Shown here one piece after another: positions 18,987-28,358 of a stretch of DNA of 64,000 nt. The stretch is from assembly GCA_010692635.1 (NCBI GenBank), contig JAAHGL010000023.1:1-64000 (forward strand), given 5' to 3'. The position numbers were made by a program, and so were the translations under genes. How positions within the stretch are numbered: the first letter of the stretch is position 1; every line of letters begins with the position of its first letter. The notes under the pieces are model-generated. The model saw nothing but the letters and a program-made list of their open reading frames with translations. It did not search any database and was not told the origin of the DNA. Source of the DNA: Symploca sp. SIO2C1 (GTDB taxonomy: Bacteria > Cyanobacteriota > Cyanobacteriia > Cyanobacteriales > Coleofasciculaceae).

Positions 18987-19097
18987 ACCATCACAAGATG
19001 CACTACGTTTCGATAATCGTCATTAAAACACAGGGGTTGCAAAACTGGATTTAGTATTAGTTGGAGATGTATCGTTTTCAAGTTTTGAGAATCAACT

Positions 19098-19211
19098 AGG
19101 ACTTACACACTCAAATGTCATGCTGAGGTGATAGTAGAAGCATCTGAGCCGTCTGGGAGATCCTTCACTACTGCTCAGGATAACGTAATTCAGTTACAGT
19201 GCGTAAGTCCT
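19098..19211. repeat. MITE-like element bounded by 13-bp inverted repeats
   Basis: The left end is AGGACTTACACAC (19098-19110) and the right end GTGCGTAAGTCCT (19199-19211), an inverted pair with one mismatch. The ends resemble terminal repeats of cyanobacterial insertion sequences. There is no ORF inside. It lies in the 830-bp interval between surE and cpcS; the rest of the 354-bp stretch before nblA shows nothing else I can name. Confidence 0.55.
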
Positions 19212-19340
19212 ATCAACTTTGTTGAGCAGATGATTCTCATTGATGTTAGTTCGCTGATTTTTTCTAGTAGTTTCTGAATGTAGCCTACGCTACTAGGGTG
19301 ATGGAGACATGAGGAAAACCAGCGTAATGTATTTTGCTCC

Positions 19341-19508
19341 TTAGGCTCTTTTGAGCAGATTCTTGACTAGATTATCTTTCACCATCATCTGTCGTAAAAC
19401 TTCCATCAAGTAATCCTGAGCTTGTTCCTGACTTAATTCTTTGACCTGCTTTTGGTAAACCTTCAGTTTGAATTGCTGCTCTAAGCTTAGCTTTCCAGAC
19501 ATTTCCAT
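19341..19508 (-). CDS. nblA: NblA-family phycobilisome degradation protein
   Basis: The product is 55 residues if it starts at the ATG at 19508-19506, which has AGGAG seven bases upstream; a longer frame starting at 19628 adds 40 residues that do not look like NblA. The core SLEQQFKLKVYQKQV, then LSQEQAQDYL and LRQMMVKDNL, matches the two-helix NblA pattern (SLEQQF, QA.DFL, QMMV). NblA is a small adaptor that binds phycobiliproteins and brings Clp protease to phycobilisomes under nutrient stress. Its position beside cpcS and cpcG, which build phycobilisomes, is a meaningful neighbourhood. The family call rests on motif recall. Confidence 0.82.
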   Translation of the reverse strand: MEMSGKLSLEQQFKLKVYQKQVKELSQEQAQDYLMEVLRQMMVKDNLVKNLLKRA

Positions 19509-19833
19509 AAAATCACTCCTCTGAGCAAATAGGTTGAACTGGGCAGAAGGACTAATGCTTCTACTGCTTATTCTTTGGTCATTGTTCAATAATGTAGCAT
19601 CTGGAAAATAAAATGTCCACATTGTCAAGCCATGATTAATGAAAGCAACAAAAGTTTGTAATTGTTATTGCCTAAATTCACAAACCCGACTGATGAACTA
19701 GGAGGCATCTACCTCTGTTTAAGTGTCAGTTACCAGAAATGAATAATCATTCCCAGTAGCAGGGACTTTATCATGAGGAAATATCTAAAGAAGTACAATC
19801 TGTAACATATTCTTTCTTAGGAGACTCCACTAA

Positions 19834-20460
19834 ATGGACACAATAATGGACGCAATGGAATTTTTTCAGTTAAGTGGTGGTAAGTGGCGATCGCAACGCA
19901 CAACTCACCACCTCCCCTTCAGGCGAGCGGAGAGTGGAGAGTCAGAAATTAGTGTGGCTACCTTACCAGCAGATCATCCCCAGGTAGTGGAGATCTGTCA
20001 GTTACATGAGGTTGAGCCTAGTTTGGCAGTGGGGGGAGCTCAAGTAAGTTGGCAAGGGACGATGGCTTGGGATAAAACAGATGAAAATCACCAAGACTCT
20101 ACAGTCATGGTGATTGTCCCGGAATCAGATAATCCTAGACAGGGTAGGTTACTGCGAGAAAAAGGTTATGCAGAAATAGTGCCAGTGGCAGGTCGTTTCC
20201 TGATGGATGATGAAGATGGGTTAGTGCTGATTACAGAATACGAAACCATGAGTTCTCATGAGCGTTTCTCATTTGCCAGCAAGGATTTACGGATGCGCAC
20301 TAGTACAGTTAAGCGTTTTGGTGGGTTTAGCACTTCATCCATTTGTATTGAAACTCGCATAGACTCTGAATTAGATCATTCCAGCCTTGCAGATGTTAAA
20401 CCGCAAGCAACGAAAAATGCCTTAGAAACTAGACCATTGGAGTCCCTCTTAGGGTGGTGA
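19834..20460 (+). CDS. cpcS: Phycobiliprotein chromophore lyase, CpcS/CpeS type
   Basis: The 208-residue protein attaches phycocyanobilin (or related bilins) to the conserved beta/alpha cysteine near position 84 of phycobiliproteins. The N terminus (MEFFQLSGGKWRSQRTTHHL) and the VAGRFLMDDEDGL and RTSTVKRFGGFSTSSIC blocks are typical of the CpcS/CpeS lipocalin-like fold. The start at 19834 has AGGAG about 11 bases upstream; internal Met codons at 19846 and 19855 are alternatives. The C-terminal tail after about residue 180 is a little longer than usual. The next gene is 90 bp downstream on the same strand. Confidence 0.9.
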   Translation: MDTIMDAMEFFQLSGGKWRSQRTTHHLPFRRAESGESEISVATLPADHPQVVEICQLHEVEPSLAVGGAQVSWQGTMAWDKTDENHQDSTVMVIVPESDNPRQGRLLREKGYAEIVPVAGRFLMDDEDGLVLITEYETMSSHERFSFASKDLRMRTSTVKRFGGFSTSSICIETRIDSELDHSSLADVKPQATKNALETRPLESLLGW

Positions 20461-20551
20461 TTGATCACTAACTAATTCGCAGCTCCCCATTCCCCATTCT
20501 CAATTCTTCATTCTTCATTCCCACTTTCCAGTCCCCTTGAATTACCGGAGT

Positions 20552-21124
20552 ATGTATCAGAACAAGCCTAGTCCCCAGTCAAGTGTTAGTGATGATCCTT
20601 ATATAAGGGGCTATAAGTATCTACAGAAAGTAGGTCGGCTGGCATTAGAACCTCGCATGATTGAGGTAACTAATAATCTAAGTGATCATGAACACTTGTG
20701 TACCTGGATCGGCAATCACATAGATATCATCAATGCCAACCTCAATGATTGCCTAGAAGCCTGTCATAGTTGCTTTCATTCAGCAGTACGCCAACAGATA
20801 CAAATTATGGCAGCTCCTTTAGCTCAAGAATTTGGTATTGATGGTTTGTGTAATATTCTAGTTCATCCTACAGTTATCCTCATTGATGTGGGGCGCACTG
20901 CCCCGCAGGATTGGTTAAGTATCGTTGTCCATGAATATGCCCACGCCCATATCGGTTCTCCTGGTCACGATCAACAATTTTTTAATATCATTGGTCATCT
21001 ATGTCTAGGACTGGGATTAGCATCTCCCATCTGGCAACCAGACTTGGAAACCTACTTACGAAATTGGCCACACTGTCAGTCAACTAAAAATCACTTAGAT
21101 TTTTGGCTAGGGAAAATTTGGTAG
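20552..21124 (+). CDS. Conserved hypothetical, possible zinc metalloprotein (HEYAHAH)
   Basis: About 190 residues. I place the start at the ATG at 20552; a TTG at 20537 is possible, and a GGAG sits almost on top of the ATG, so the start is uncertain. The only clear motif is VVHEYAHAHIGSPGHD, an HExxH zinc-binding helix with extra His residues, preceded by VHPTVILIDVGRTAPQDW. No signal peptide or membrane span is seen, so the protein is probably cytosolic. There is a Cys/His-rich stretch (DCLEACHSCFH) in the middle. I do not recognise a named family. It sits between two phycobilisome genes on the same strand. Confidence 0.65.
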   Translation: MYQNKPSPQSSVSDDPYIRGYKYLQKVGRLALEPRMIEVTNNLSDHEHLCTWIGNHIDIINANLNDCLEACHSCFHSAVRQQIQIMAAPLAQEFGIDGLCNILVHPTVILIDVGRTAPQDWLSIVVHEYAHAHIGSPGHDQQFFNIIGHLCLGLGLASPIWQPDLETYLRNWPHCQSTKNHLDFWLGKIW

Positions 21125-21289
21125 TTTAATTAAGAAATATTACAAATTATTGCTTTAATTCACTGAAAAAAAGAGCAGAATTACTTAATCTCCTATATCT
21201 GAGAGTTGGCAAAAAAATAACCAACCCTATTTGTTATATAGTTGGAAGTTAAGGTTTGTAAGATTTTCTAAGATTAGGGAGATTTAAAC

Positions 21290-22060
21290 GTGGCAATTCC
21301 TTTATTAAGCTACGCCCCTCTGGTTCAGAATTCACGGATAGATGGTTATGAAGTGCCGGGGGAAGAGCAACCCAAAATTTACTCGACCGAAAACCTCGTG
21401 TCCGGCACGGACATGGATAATTTGATTGATGCAGCATATCGTCAAATCTTCTTCCATGCCTTTACTTCAGATCGCGACCCCTTCCTGGAGTCCCAACTCC
21501 GCTTTGGTCAGATCACAGTGCGAGACTTCATTCGTGGGTTGCTGCTTTCTTCAACTTTCACAGACGGCTTTTATGCTAAAAACAGCAACTATCGCTTTGT
21601 TGAACAATGCGTACAGCGGGTGTTGGGGCGTGATGTTCACGGTGAACGGGAAAAACTCGCCTGGGCAGTCGTAGTTGCGACTAAGGGAATCCAAGGTTTC
21701 ATCGATGAACTGCTTGACAGTGAAGAGTACCTGGACAATTTTGGGTATGACACCGTTCCTTATCAGCGACGTCGAGTGTTACCTGGTCGGGATCAGGGTG
21801 AAATACCCTTTAACATCAAATCTCCATTCTACGACGAATACTATCGGTCAATACTGGGCTTTCCCCAAATCATTTGGCAGACAGAAGTACGTCGCTTCAT
21901 TCCTCAGGAGAAGAAGCCACAGGCAGGAAGTCCCGCTCTGTTTATGGATATGGCGCGGTCAATTTCGCCAAAAATTAACACAAACCCAAGAGTTTCAGCT
22001 GCCAATATCAATATTGAAGCTTCTGTTCCTGATCGGAGTAAAACAGTTGCTACTAACTAG
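21290..22060 (+). CDS. cpcG: Phycobilisome rod-core linker CpcG
   Basis: The 256-residue linker joins phycocyanin rods to the allophycocyanin core. The start is GTG at 21290 with AGGGAG upstream; the N terminus [20 protein letters not shown] and [11 protein letters not shown] is characteristic of CpcG. The Pfam linker-domain pattern is clear: [61 protein letters not shown]. There is no C-terminal hydrophobic segment of the kind that marks the membrane-anchored CpcG2/CpcL form, so this is the conventional rod-core type. It is probably transcribed on its own, given about 165 bp upstream. Confidence 0.95.
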   Translation: MAIPLLSYAPLVQNSRIDGYEVPGEEQPKIYSTENLVSGTDMDNLIDAAYRQIFFHAFTSDRDPFLESQLRFGQITVRDFIRGLLLSSTFTDGFYAKNSNYRFVEQCVQRVLGRDVHGEREKLAWAVVVATKGIQGFIDELLDSEEYLDNFGYDTVPYQRRRVLPGRDQGEIPFNIKSPFYDEYYRSILGFPQIIWQTEVRRFIPQEKKPQAGSPALFMDMARSISPKINTNPRVSAANINIEASVPDRSKTVATN

Positions 22061-22298
22061 TAAGCCTAACCTGATTTAACTTACTATTAAGACATTTTTG
22101 TTTTGGGCAGTGGGCAATAGGCTATGGGCTAGATAACAAAGCTGATGGTCTACAGCCTACCGCCCAAAATTCATATAATCATTTTTGGTTCAATTCTTTC
22201 CTAGACACCGCGCCCTGCTTACTTTTAATTACCAATAGCCCCAATCCAAGATAGGATAGGTTTTAATTTTGAAATTCAGTCTGTTGTGAATTACACTT

Positions 22299-22697
22299 AT
22301 GAAACCCTACCTATCACGTCTTATTGCCCTAGTTTTAGTTGTAGTAATTGGTCTGATGGGGTGTTCCTCCAGTACTAACGGGATAACTGGAAATTATAGT
22401 CAAGATACTTTGACTGTAATGCAAAACTTGAGAACAGCCATTGCATTACCACAGGATGCTCCCGACAAGTCTCAAGTTGAAGCTCAAGTGCGTCAACAAA
22501 TGAATGACTACGCCTCTCGCTACCGGCGAAATTCGTCAGTCGCTAACCTAAGTTCCTTCTCCACTATGCGTACTGCTGTAAATTCCCTTGCTGGTTATTA
22601 CAGTTCTTATCCTAATCGTCCTCTGCCTCAAAAGCTGAAGGATCGGCTAGAGCAAGAATTCAAGCAGGTAGAACGAGCACTCAGGCGAGGCGCTTAA
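22299..22697 (+). CDS. psb27: Photosystem II assembly lipoprotein Psb27
   Basis: The 132-residue protein has a signal peptide (LIALVLVVVIGLMG) and lipobox LMGC, so it should be a thylakoid-lumen lipoprotein. The mature part (YSQDTLTVMQNLRTAI, then ARYRRN-like SRYRRN, AGYYSSYPNRPLP, RLEQEFKQVERAL) matches the four-helix Psb27 that binds CP43 during assembly and repair of photosystem II. Length is as expected. It is monocistronic by spacing (over 200 bp upstream, 124 bp downstream). The upstream spacer 22061-22298 has no coding signal. Confidence 0.94.
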   Translation: MKPYLSRLIALVLVVVIGLMGCSSSTNGITGNYSQDTLTVMQNLRTAIALPQDAPDKSQVEAQVRQQMNDYASRYRRNSSVANLSSFSTMRTAVNSLAGYYSSYPNRPLPQKLKDRLEQEFKQVERALRRGA

Positions 22698-22821
22698 TCA
22701 AAAAACTGTTTGACTTTATAAGTGTACAGGCGTAGCATGCTACGTCTCTACAATCACAGAGCGAAGACATCGGCAAATGCGAGTTATTCAAATGCGAGTT
22801 ATTATGTAATCTTTTAAGGTA

Positions 22822-24300
22822 ATGTCCAAGAGTTTTCTCAAAGGGAAACGGCATCAGCTCCTATCTCGCAGTTTAGTCACAGCGCTGTTCACCAGCAGTA
22901 GCTTAGTCAGTCAATATTGGTTAGCCTCAACAGCTCAGGCTCAAACCCAAGCTCATTGCCGGTTTACTAAGGAAGAAATTGCCCAAAAAGAAAGCTTACG
23001 CCTCAGCTCACTCAAGGGCAACTCTGATTCGGAAAAAAGCTACAAAGCTCTCTTGAAGCGACACGCAGACTTCTTGCAACGATGTCGTAGTCGTACTTTC
23101 CCTCAAAACCAAGCAATTTGGCTGCGTCTATATCCCTGTGATGCTCGTCCTGGAGCCATTGATGAGATTCTCGATCACATCGTTAACAAAGGCTACAACC
23201 AAATAAACTTAGAAGTATTTTATAGCGGTCAGGTGCTACTACCATCGGCAGATAACCGGACGCCTTGGCCATCGATCGTACAAAAACCAGGATTTGAGAA
23301 CGTAGATTTGTTCGCTCAGGCGATAAAAAAAGGTCATGAACGGGGCATCAAGGTTTATGCTTGGATGTTTACCATGAATTTTGGGTACAGCTATGCCCAG
23401 CGTCGAGACAGGCAAGGAGCCTTAGCCCGTAATGGTAGAGGACAGACAAGTGAATCAGTGGTTCCAGGTGGCTCTCAAATTTTTATTGACCCTTATAACC
23501 GTCAAGCACAGACAGACTTCTATCGACTAGTTGAAACAATAATGAAACGACGCCCGGATGGAGTGTTATTCGACTACATTCGATATCCTCGTGGAAAGGG
23601 CTCTAATACTGTTGCCGATAAAATCGAGGATTTGTGGATTTATAGTGACGCTGCTAAACAAGCTCTCTATGACCGTGCCCTTAACAATCAAGGTAGAGAA
23701 TTAATTAAGCGCTATATAAGTAAGGGTTCTATTAACACTAGTGATGTAGCAGCGATAAAAAAGCTCTATCCTAATGAAGATGTACCTCGCTGGCAAGGTC
23801 GTACCCCCTCTCCCGGAGAGACTTCTGGTTCTCTACAATGGCAATTGTGGCAGCTGAGTGTTGCTCATGCCGCCCAAGGTGTGCTCGACTTCCTTGCCTT
23901 AGCTGTCCTTGCTGCTGAGCGTAATGGGGTAAAAGCCGGGGCAGTATTTTTCCCCAAGGCCAATAAAATTGTTGGTGGAAGTGGGTATGATTCGAGATTA
24001 CAACCCTGGGACAATTTCCCTAGTACGATTGAGTGGCATGCGATGTCTTATGGCGTCTGTGGTAATACCAGTTGTATTGACAGTTTGGTCAAGCGAGTTT
24101 TAGATCGGGCTCCCTCTGGAACACAGGTAACACCAGCTCTTGCAGGAACTTGGGGAAGATCAATCAAAAATCGTCCCTCTCTAGAAATTCAGATGCGATC
24201 GCTCCAGCGGATATCACCGCGAATTAACTCAGTCAGCCACTTTGATTATTCCTGGCAAGAGCCAGAGTTGGACCGTCAACGGAAGTTTTGTAAGTTGTGA
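22822..24300 (+). CDS. Exported family-10-like glycosyl hydrolase (GHL10)
   Basis: The 492-residue protein has a signal sequence (about residues 1-36, ending STAQAQ). The core shows a TIM-barrel pattern: NQAIWLRLYPCDARPGA, INLEVFYSG, GIKVYAWMFTMNFGY, FIDPYNRQAQTDFY, DGVLFDYIRYPRG. These blocks are typical of cyanobacterial family 10 glycosylhydrolase-like proteins. A late helical insert (residues about 260-330) carries a basic loop, and IEWHAMSYGVCGNTSCID is Cys-containing, perhaps disulphide-bonded outside the cytoplasm. Substrate is unknown; a polysaccharide or peptidoglycan role is inferred from export and fold only. It is transcribed toward the helicase gene. Confidence 0.8.
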   Translation: MSKSFLKGKRHQLLSRSLVTALFTSSSLVSQYWLASTAQAQTQAHCRFTKEEIAQKESLRLSSLKGNSDSEKSYKALLKRHADFLQRCRSRTFPQNQAIWLRLYPCDARPGAIDEILDHIVNKGYNQINLEVFYSGQVLLPSADNRTPWPSIVQKPGFENVDLFAQAIKKGHERGIKVYAWMFTMNFGYSYAQRRDRQGALARNGRGQTSESVVPGGSQIFIDPYNRQAQTDFYRLVETIMKRRPDGVLFDYIRYPRGKGSNTVADKIEDLWIYSDAAKQALYDRALNNQGRELIKRYISKGSINTSDVAAIKKLYPNEDVPRWQGRTPSPGETSGSLQWQLWQLSVAHAAQGVLDFLALAVLAAERNGVKAGAVFFPKANKIVGGSGYDSRLQPWDNFPSTIEWHAMSYGVCGNTSCIDSLVKRVLDRAPSGTQVTPALAGTWGRSIKNRPSLEIQMRSLQRISPRINSVSHFDYSWQEPELDRQRKFCKL

Positions 24301-24394
24301 GTAATTAGCTAATTGTTAATGGTCAATGGTCAATGCCTAATTGTTAATCCCAGTGAGCAATTAGCAATTAGCAATTAACCATTAACAATTAGCA
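24301..24394. repeat. AT-rich short tandem repeat tract
   Basis: The spacer consists of variations on TTGTTAATGG and AGCAATT, running right up to the helicase ATG. Tracts of this kind recur between many genes in the window (for example 26702-26875, 31274-31352, 42967-42990 and 58805-58890). Confidence 0.6.
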
Positions 24395-26698
24395 ATGAAC
24401 AACGAATCATCACCAAACTCAATGTCAGCTTTGCGGGAACAAGCATTACAACGACTCCGCAATAGTTTGCGACGGGGACAACAAAGCATGGCAGACTGGC
24501 AGGGAGGAAAGCTGGCAGTTTCTGCTGTACCTGGTGCTGGGAAGTCGACTGGAATGGCGGTAGCAGCAGCGATCGCTATTGCTCGTTACCAACTCCATGC
24601 CAAGCTTCAACTAGTAGTAGTTACTTTCACTCGCTCTGCGGCTGCTAGTATCAAAGCCAAAATTCGCGCCCACCTTAATTCTCTTTCAATACCACAAAAT
24701 AGTTTTATTGTCCATACTTTACATGGCTTAGCTCTGAATATAGCTAACCGCCATCCAGATTTATCGGGCATCAATCTGGAAAATGCCACAGTGGTGATTC
24801 CTCGTTCCAGTAACCGCTTAATTCGTTCTGCTGTAGAACAGTGGATTACTCTTAATCCTGTTCGTTATTCTACTCTCCTGGAAGGACAAAGTTTTGATGG
24901 GGAAGAAACTGAACGGCTCAGGCGACAATCGGTGTTGCGGACTGAGGTGTTACCAAAACTAGCTTACATCGTAATCCATGAAGCTAAGAGTTCCGGCTTA
25001 ACCCCAGAAGACTTATGGAAGCTCAACGAGCAGACTAACGACCCTTATGAAACTTTAGCGATCGCAGCTGGTTTGTATGAACAATATCAAACTATTGCAC
25101 GAGCTCGGAACTTCATTGATTATGATGACATGATTCTGGCAGGCCTCAGAGTCCTGAAAAACGATGCTATCCGTCAAATGTGGCAAAAACAATACTTTGC
25201 TGTATTTGAAGACGAAGCTCAAGATTCTACCCAACTTCAATACCGATTGTTGCAGACTCTTGCTACTGATACGACTAATCCCCATGCTCCCCTGAACTTC
25301 ATTCGGGTTGGGGATCCTAATCAAGCAATTAACTCCACCTTTACTCCTGCTGATCCGATTTATTTCAATCGGTTCTGCGAAGACTGTCAAGCTCAAGGGC
25401 GTCTGGCAACGATGGATCAAGCTGGTCGTAGTAGTACTATGATCATTGAAGCTGCTAACTTCGTCTTGCACTGGGTTAATCGCTCTAAGCTGACAGGTGC
25501 AGAATTAGCCTTTCGCTCCCAAGATATTCGTCCTGTAGATACTGATGATCCTCAACCAGATGCTAATCCTAATCCCATAGGACGTGGTTTGGAAATCTAC
25601 AATCCCCGCGACATATACCACACCGTTGAACTCATTGGAGAGCGGGTTGTAGAACTATTCACTCAAGCTCCAAAACATCGAGCAGCGGTACTAGTAAGGG
25701 AAAATCGGCAAGGTACTTTTGTTGCCAAGCAATTAGAATTTCTCCAGCGTAAGCATGGCATTGAAGTATTTGATGTACAAGAAAGCGATCGCCAATCTCA
25801 TGTTCCCAGAGAAATCCTCACCCTGCTGCAATTTCTTGATCGACCCCATTCCCCAGATTACCTGAAAGCTGCTTTAGTAGTCCTAGTGGAGCGTCAATTG
25901 ATTCCTACCCAGGATCTCAATGCTCTTGCCACTTTTCCAGAACAGTTCCTTTATCCGGGACCCCTTGATCCACTCCAGACACCAGCAGTACTTCAAGCTG
26001 CTCGTTATTGTCGCAGTTTGCTGCGTGCTCGTCTAGAACTGCCTCACTATCAATTGCTTTCCTTCCTCGCTCTCACCTTAAACTACAACCAATCTGAGTT
26101 GGCAACAGCTGATAAGTTAGCAGAAAGGATTGCTCAACAGACTTTCAGCAACAGCTCGATGAGTGCTACTCTGACAGCACTCAACGAAATCGTCAGTTCC
26201 GAACGCTTTGAACCAGTAGAAACTGAAGATGCTGACTCTCGCTATCTCCGTGCTGGTCAACTTACTATTATTACTATGCACAAAGCTAAGGGACTCGACT
26301 GGGATTATGTCTTTATCCCCTTCTTACACGAAGATACGCTACCTGGTAGTCCTTGGGTTCCTACTGCTGCGCAGTTTTTAGGTGATTTTACTCTAGCAGA
26401 AGTCGCTAGAGCCCAAATCCGCGCTAGTCTCCATGAGCAAACCATACCACTGGCACCGGAAGCTTGGGAACAAGCAGGACAACTGAAAACGGCTGAAGAG
26501 TTCCGCCTCCTCTATGTCGCAATGACGAGAGCAAAACGCCTGTTATGGATATCTGCTGCTGAAAAAGGTCCTTTCCGATGGAGTACTTTTAGTGGGAAGA
26601 GTGATAACTTACAGTTGAAAACACCTTGTCCAGTCTTGCCCGCTTTAAGGAATCATTTTCCTCAATCAGTGGTTTCTTTGTCTGAAGCATTTGGGTAG
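24395..26698 (+). CDS. UvrD/Rep-type superfamily 1 ATP-dependent helicase
   Basis: The 767-residue protein has the SF1A motifs in order: Walker A VPGAGKST (about residue 45), motif Ia VVTFTRSAAASIKAKI, Walker B FEDEAQD, motif III GDPNQAIN, motif V TMHKAKGLDWDYVFIP and motif VI LLYVAMTRAKRLLW. It should unwind or translocate on DNA in repair. It is shorter and more divergent than canonical PcrA/UvrD in the 1B/2B regions; the QxxA-like start (QQSMADWQGGKLAVSAVPG) is unusual. ATG 24395 lies in a repeat tract, so ATG 24422 is a possible start. Confidence 0.92.
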   Translation: MNNESSPNSMSALREQALQRLRNSLRRGQQSMADWQGGKLAVSAVPGAGKSTGMAVAAAIAIARYQLHAKLQLVVVTFTRSAAASIKAKIRAHLNSLSIPQNSFIVHTLHGLALNIANRHPDLSGINLENATVVIPRSSNRLIRSAVEQWITLNPVRYSTLLEGQSFDGEETERLRRQSVLRTEVLPKLAYIVIHEAKSSGLTPEDLWKLNEQTNDPYETLAIAAGLYEQYQTIARARNFIDYDDMILAGLRVLKNDAIRQMWQKQYFAVFEDEAQDSTQLQYRLLQTLATDTTNPHAPLNFIRVGDPNQAINSTFTPADPIYFNRFCEDCQAQGRLATMDQAGRSSTMIIEAANFVLHWVNRSKLTGAELAFRSQDIRPVDTDDPQPDANPNPIGRGLEIYNPRDIYHTVELIGERVVELFTQAPKHRAAVLVRENRQGTFVAKQLEFLQRKHGIEVFDVQESDRQSHVPREILTLLQFLDRPHSPDYLKAALVVLVERQLIPTQDLNALATFPEQFLYPGPLDPLQTPAVLQAARYCRSLLRARLELPHYQLLSFLALTLNYNQSELATADKLAERIAQQTFSNSSMSATLTALNEIVSSERFEPVETEDADSRYLRAGQLTIITMHKAKGLDWDYVFIPFLHEDTLPGSPWVPTAAQFLGDFTLAEVARAQIRASLHEQTIPLAPEAWEQAGQLKTAEEFRLLYVAMTRAKRLLWISAAEKGPFRWSTFSGKSDNLQLKTPCPVLPALRNHFPQSVVSLSEAFG

Positions 26699-26701
26699 TA
26701 A

Positions 26702-26875
26702 TGACGATTGAACAATTGATAATGAACAATGGATAATGGATAATTACCTCTCCTTGAAAGAAGAGAATTGAACTTAAGAAAAATATTTTCTTTTTATTTT
26801 CTTCATAAATTAAGAGGTTTTAGACCACATCAACCAATTATCAATTATCAATTATCAATTATCCATTGATAACTA
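26702..26875. repeat. Short repeat tract with inverted ATTATC arms
   Basis: AATGGATAATGGATAATT on the left and repeated ATCAATTATCAATT on the right can pair across an AT-rich middle. The tract fills the helicase-rhomboid spacer. Confidence 0.5.
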
Positions 26876-27538
26876 ATGACTATTGGTGACGCAATCATTT
26901 CAATTTTCGTTATTGTCATGTGTTTGAGCATGGCAATAACTTATGGCATAACCCCTGAATTGATCAGTAAATTTCGATTTTTAAGTGATTTTGTTGTGTG
27001 CATCTTCCTTGCCGGGGCAATTAATTTCTTATGTCAGGGCGCTTTTAATGTTCTCGGTATTACCCCAAGAACTCCCAAAGGACTATTAGGGATATTGTTT
27101 TCCCCCTTCTTGCATGGGAATTGGCAACACTTAATGACTAACCTGATTTTCATTTTTCCTTTAGGTTGGCTGATCATATTAGGAGGAGTAGAGCAGTTTG
27201 TGATGATCACAATTTTTACTGCATTGGTTAGTGGTTTTGGTATCTGGCTACTGGGGAAAGAGAGAACAACTCACATAGGAATTTCGGGTGTGTTGTTTGG
27301 TTATTTGGGTTTTCTGTTGACGCAGGGCTACTTTGTGAGCGACTCAATCTATTTTGGAGTCTCAGCACTAGTTGGGGGACTCTATGGTAGATATATCCAG
27401 GGTATTTTTCCTAGGTCAGATAGAATATCTTGGGAAGGACATTTGTTTGGATTGATTGGTGGTGTGGTAGCGGCACGTTATTTGGTTGAACTTGAAGAAA
27501 TGGGAACAAGACTCGAACAATTGTTGAGATTACTATAG
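26876..27538 (+). CDS. Rhomboid-family intramembrane serine protease
   Basis: The 220-residue multi-pass membrane protein has the rhomboid active-site features: HGNWQHLMTNLIFIFPLG (loop 1 and helix 2), catalytic serine in HIGISGVLFGYLGF (GxSG), and the paired histidine in EGHLFGLIGGVVAARYL. Six hydrophobic segments are visible. It should cleave single-pass membrane proteins within the bilayer; the substrate is unknown. Length is short, consistent with the minimal bacterial type. The gene ends 2 bp before an inverted-repeat element and appears to be a single-gene unit. Confidence 0.92.
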   Translation: MTIGDAIISIFVIVMCLSMAITYGITPELISKFRFLSDFVVCIFLAGAINFLCQGAFNVLGITPRTPKGLLGILFSPFLHGNWQHLMTNLIFIFPLGWLIILGGVEQFVMITIFTALVSGFGIWLLGKERTTHIGISGVLFGYLGFLLTQGYFVSDSIYFGVSALVGGLYGRYIQGIFPRSDRISWEGHLFGLIGGVVAARYLVELEEMGTRLEQLLRLL

Positions 27539-27539
27539 T

Positions 27540-27649
27540 CCTCTTCTGTCAGACTCGGAAAAATGGGGGTCAAACCCTGATTTTCTCGTTAGGTGTCGTT
27601 GGCTGTCATGACGGAATTTCGTCAGAATTTCGGAAAGTGACAGAAGAGG
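27540..27649. repeat. Small element with perfect 12-bp terminal inverted repeats
   Basis: CCTCTTCTGTCA (27540-27551) and TGACAGAAGAGG (27638-27649) are a perfect inverted pair enclosing 86 bp without an ORF. It begins just after the rhomboid stop and could act as a transcription terminator or be a MITE. Confidence 0.5.
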
Positions 27650-27650
27650 G

Positions 27651-27688
27651 ATAGGATCTGTACCTCACTAGACTGAGAAATGCTGTAA
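27651..27688 (+). repeat. 38-bp dispersed repeat, copy 1
   Basis: The sequence beginning ATAGGATCTGTACCTCACTA is repeated without a mismatch at 63481-63518, 35.8 kb away in the same orientation. At the distant site it forms one arm of an imperfect inverted repeat, which suggests a mobile-element end. Confidence 0.7.
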
Positions 27689-27773
27689 CCAACCCCAGTA
27701 CAATTGATGAGCACTCTTCAGATGCTACTGGTGAAATATAACTTAATTGTAGTGGCGTGACATGCCTAAAACT

Positions 27774-27852
27774 GTAGGTTGGGTGGAACGAAGTGAAACC
27801 CAACGGAATATGGGAGGGGTGTTGGGTTACGCTATCGCTTCACCCAACCTAC
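27774..27852. repeat. 79-bp cruciform repeat, copy 1
   Basis: Outer arms GTAGGTTGGGTG / CACCCAACCTAC form a perfect 12-bp inverted pair, with an inner AACCCAAC / GTTGGGTT pair, so the element can form a long hairpin. A near-identical copy lies in the opposite orientation at 52808-52885. Both copies are flanked by GTGGCG(T/C)GACA-like sequences followed by CCTAAAA. Confidence 0.75.
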
Positions 27853-27924
27853 CTATTACATCGTTTTAGCTATGCTACGGCAGTACACCAGTACGATAAA
27901 AATTAGCCTACTTTATGAAACTAA

Positions 27925-28006
27925 TGCGGACGAAAGGACTTGAACCTTCACACCTTACGGTACTAGAACCTAAATCTAGCGCGTCTGCCAATTCCGCCAC
28001 GTCCGC
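27925..28006 (-). tRNA. tRNA-Leu (anticodon UAG)
   Basis: Read on the minus strand, 82 nt fold as a class II tRNA. The acceptor stem is GCGGACG / CGTCCGC with discriminator A and no encoded CCA. The anticodon stem CTAGA / TCTAG encloses loop TTTAGGT, giving anticodon TAG. A long variable arm (TACCGTAAGGTGT) and a TTCAAGT T-loop are present, as expected for leucine. The surrounding 27853-28358 interval has no other gene; a hairpin-rich repeat precedes it. Confidence 0.95.
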
Positions 28007-28358
28007 AATCTTTGCCATCGTTATCATAGCAAAAACTTGTCCTTAAAATCAGATTAACAGCATTATTGATGAATTTGTTTTTAAATATGACTTGCTCCCC
28101 CAGCTTCCTCAGGGCTGTTTCATTCTTAGGAAAAGTCTAGAATTGTAGGGTTTTAGGGAGGTAGGGAATTTCGGAGAACAAAATATAGCAATCCTACTAT
28201 AATGGCTGAAGCCCTTGCTAGATAAAGTGTCTCCCATTAATCACGTAACCGCACCCATTAAGGTGAGACTTCCCCAATTCCCTATCTCCCAATAACTTGA
28301 TTTTACGTGAGGAATGAAACAGCCCTGCCCCAGCTCCCTCAGCTCCTTGCTCACTCTC
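28007..28358. other. Intergenic stretch, no gene seen
   Basis: This 352-bp stretch lies between the tRNA and the next minus-strand gene. It contains two GCTGTTTCATTC-like segments in inverted relation (near 28106 and 28308: GGGCTGTTTCATTC / GAATGAAACAGCCC) enclosing about 190 bp without an ORF. This could be another MITE-like element. Confidence 0.45.

Noticed and set aside
19509..19628. 40-residue N-terminal extension of the nblA frame
   Set aside because: A good AGGAG site lies just before the internal ATG at 19508, and the extension has no NblA similarity.
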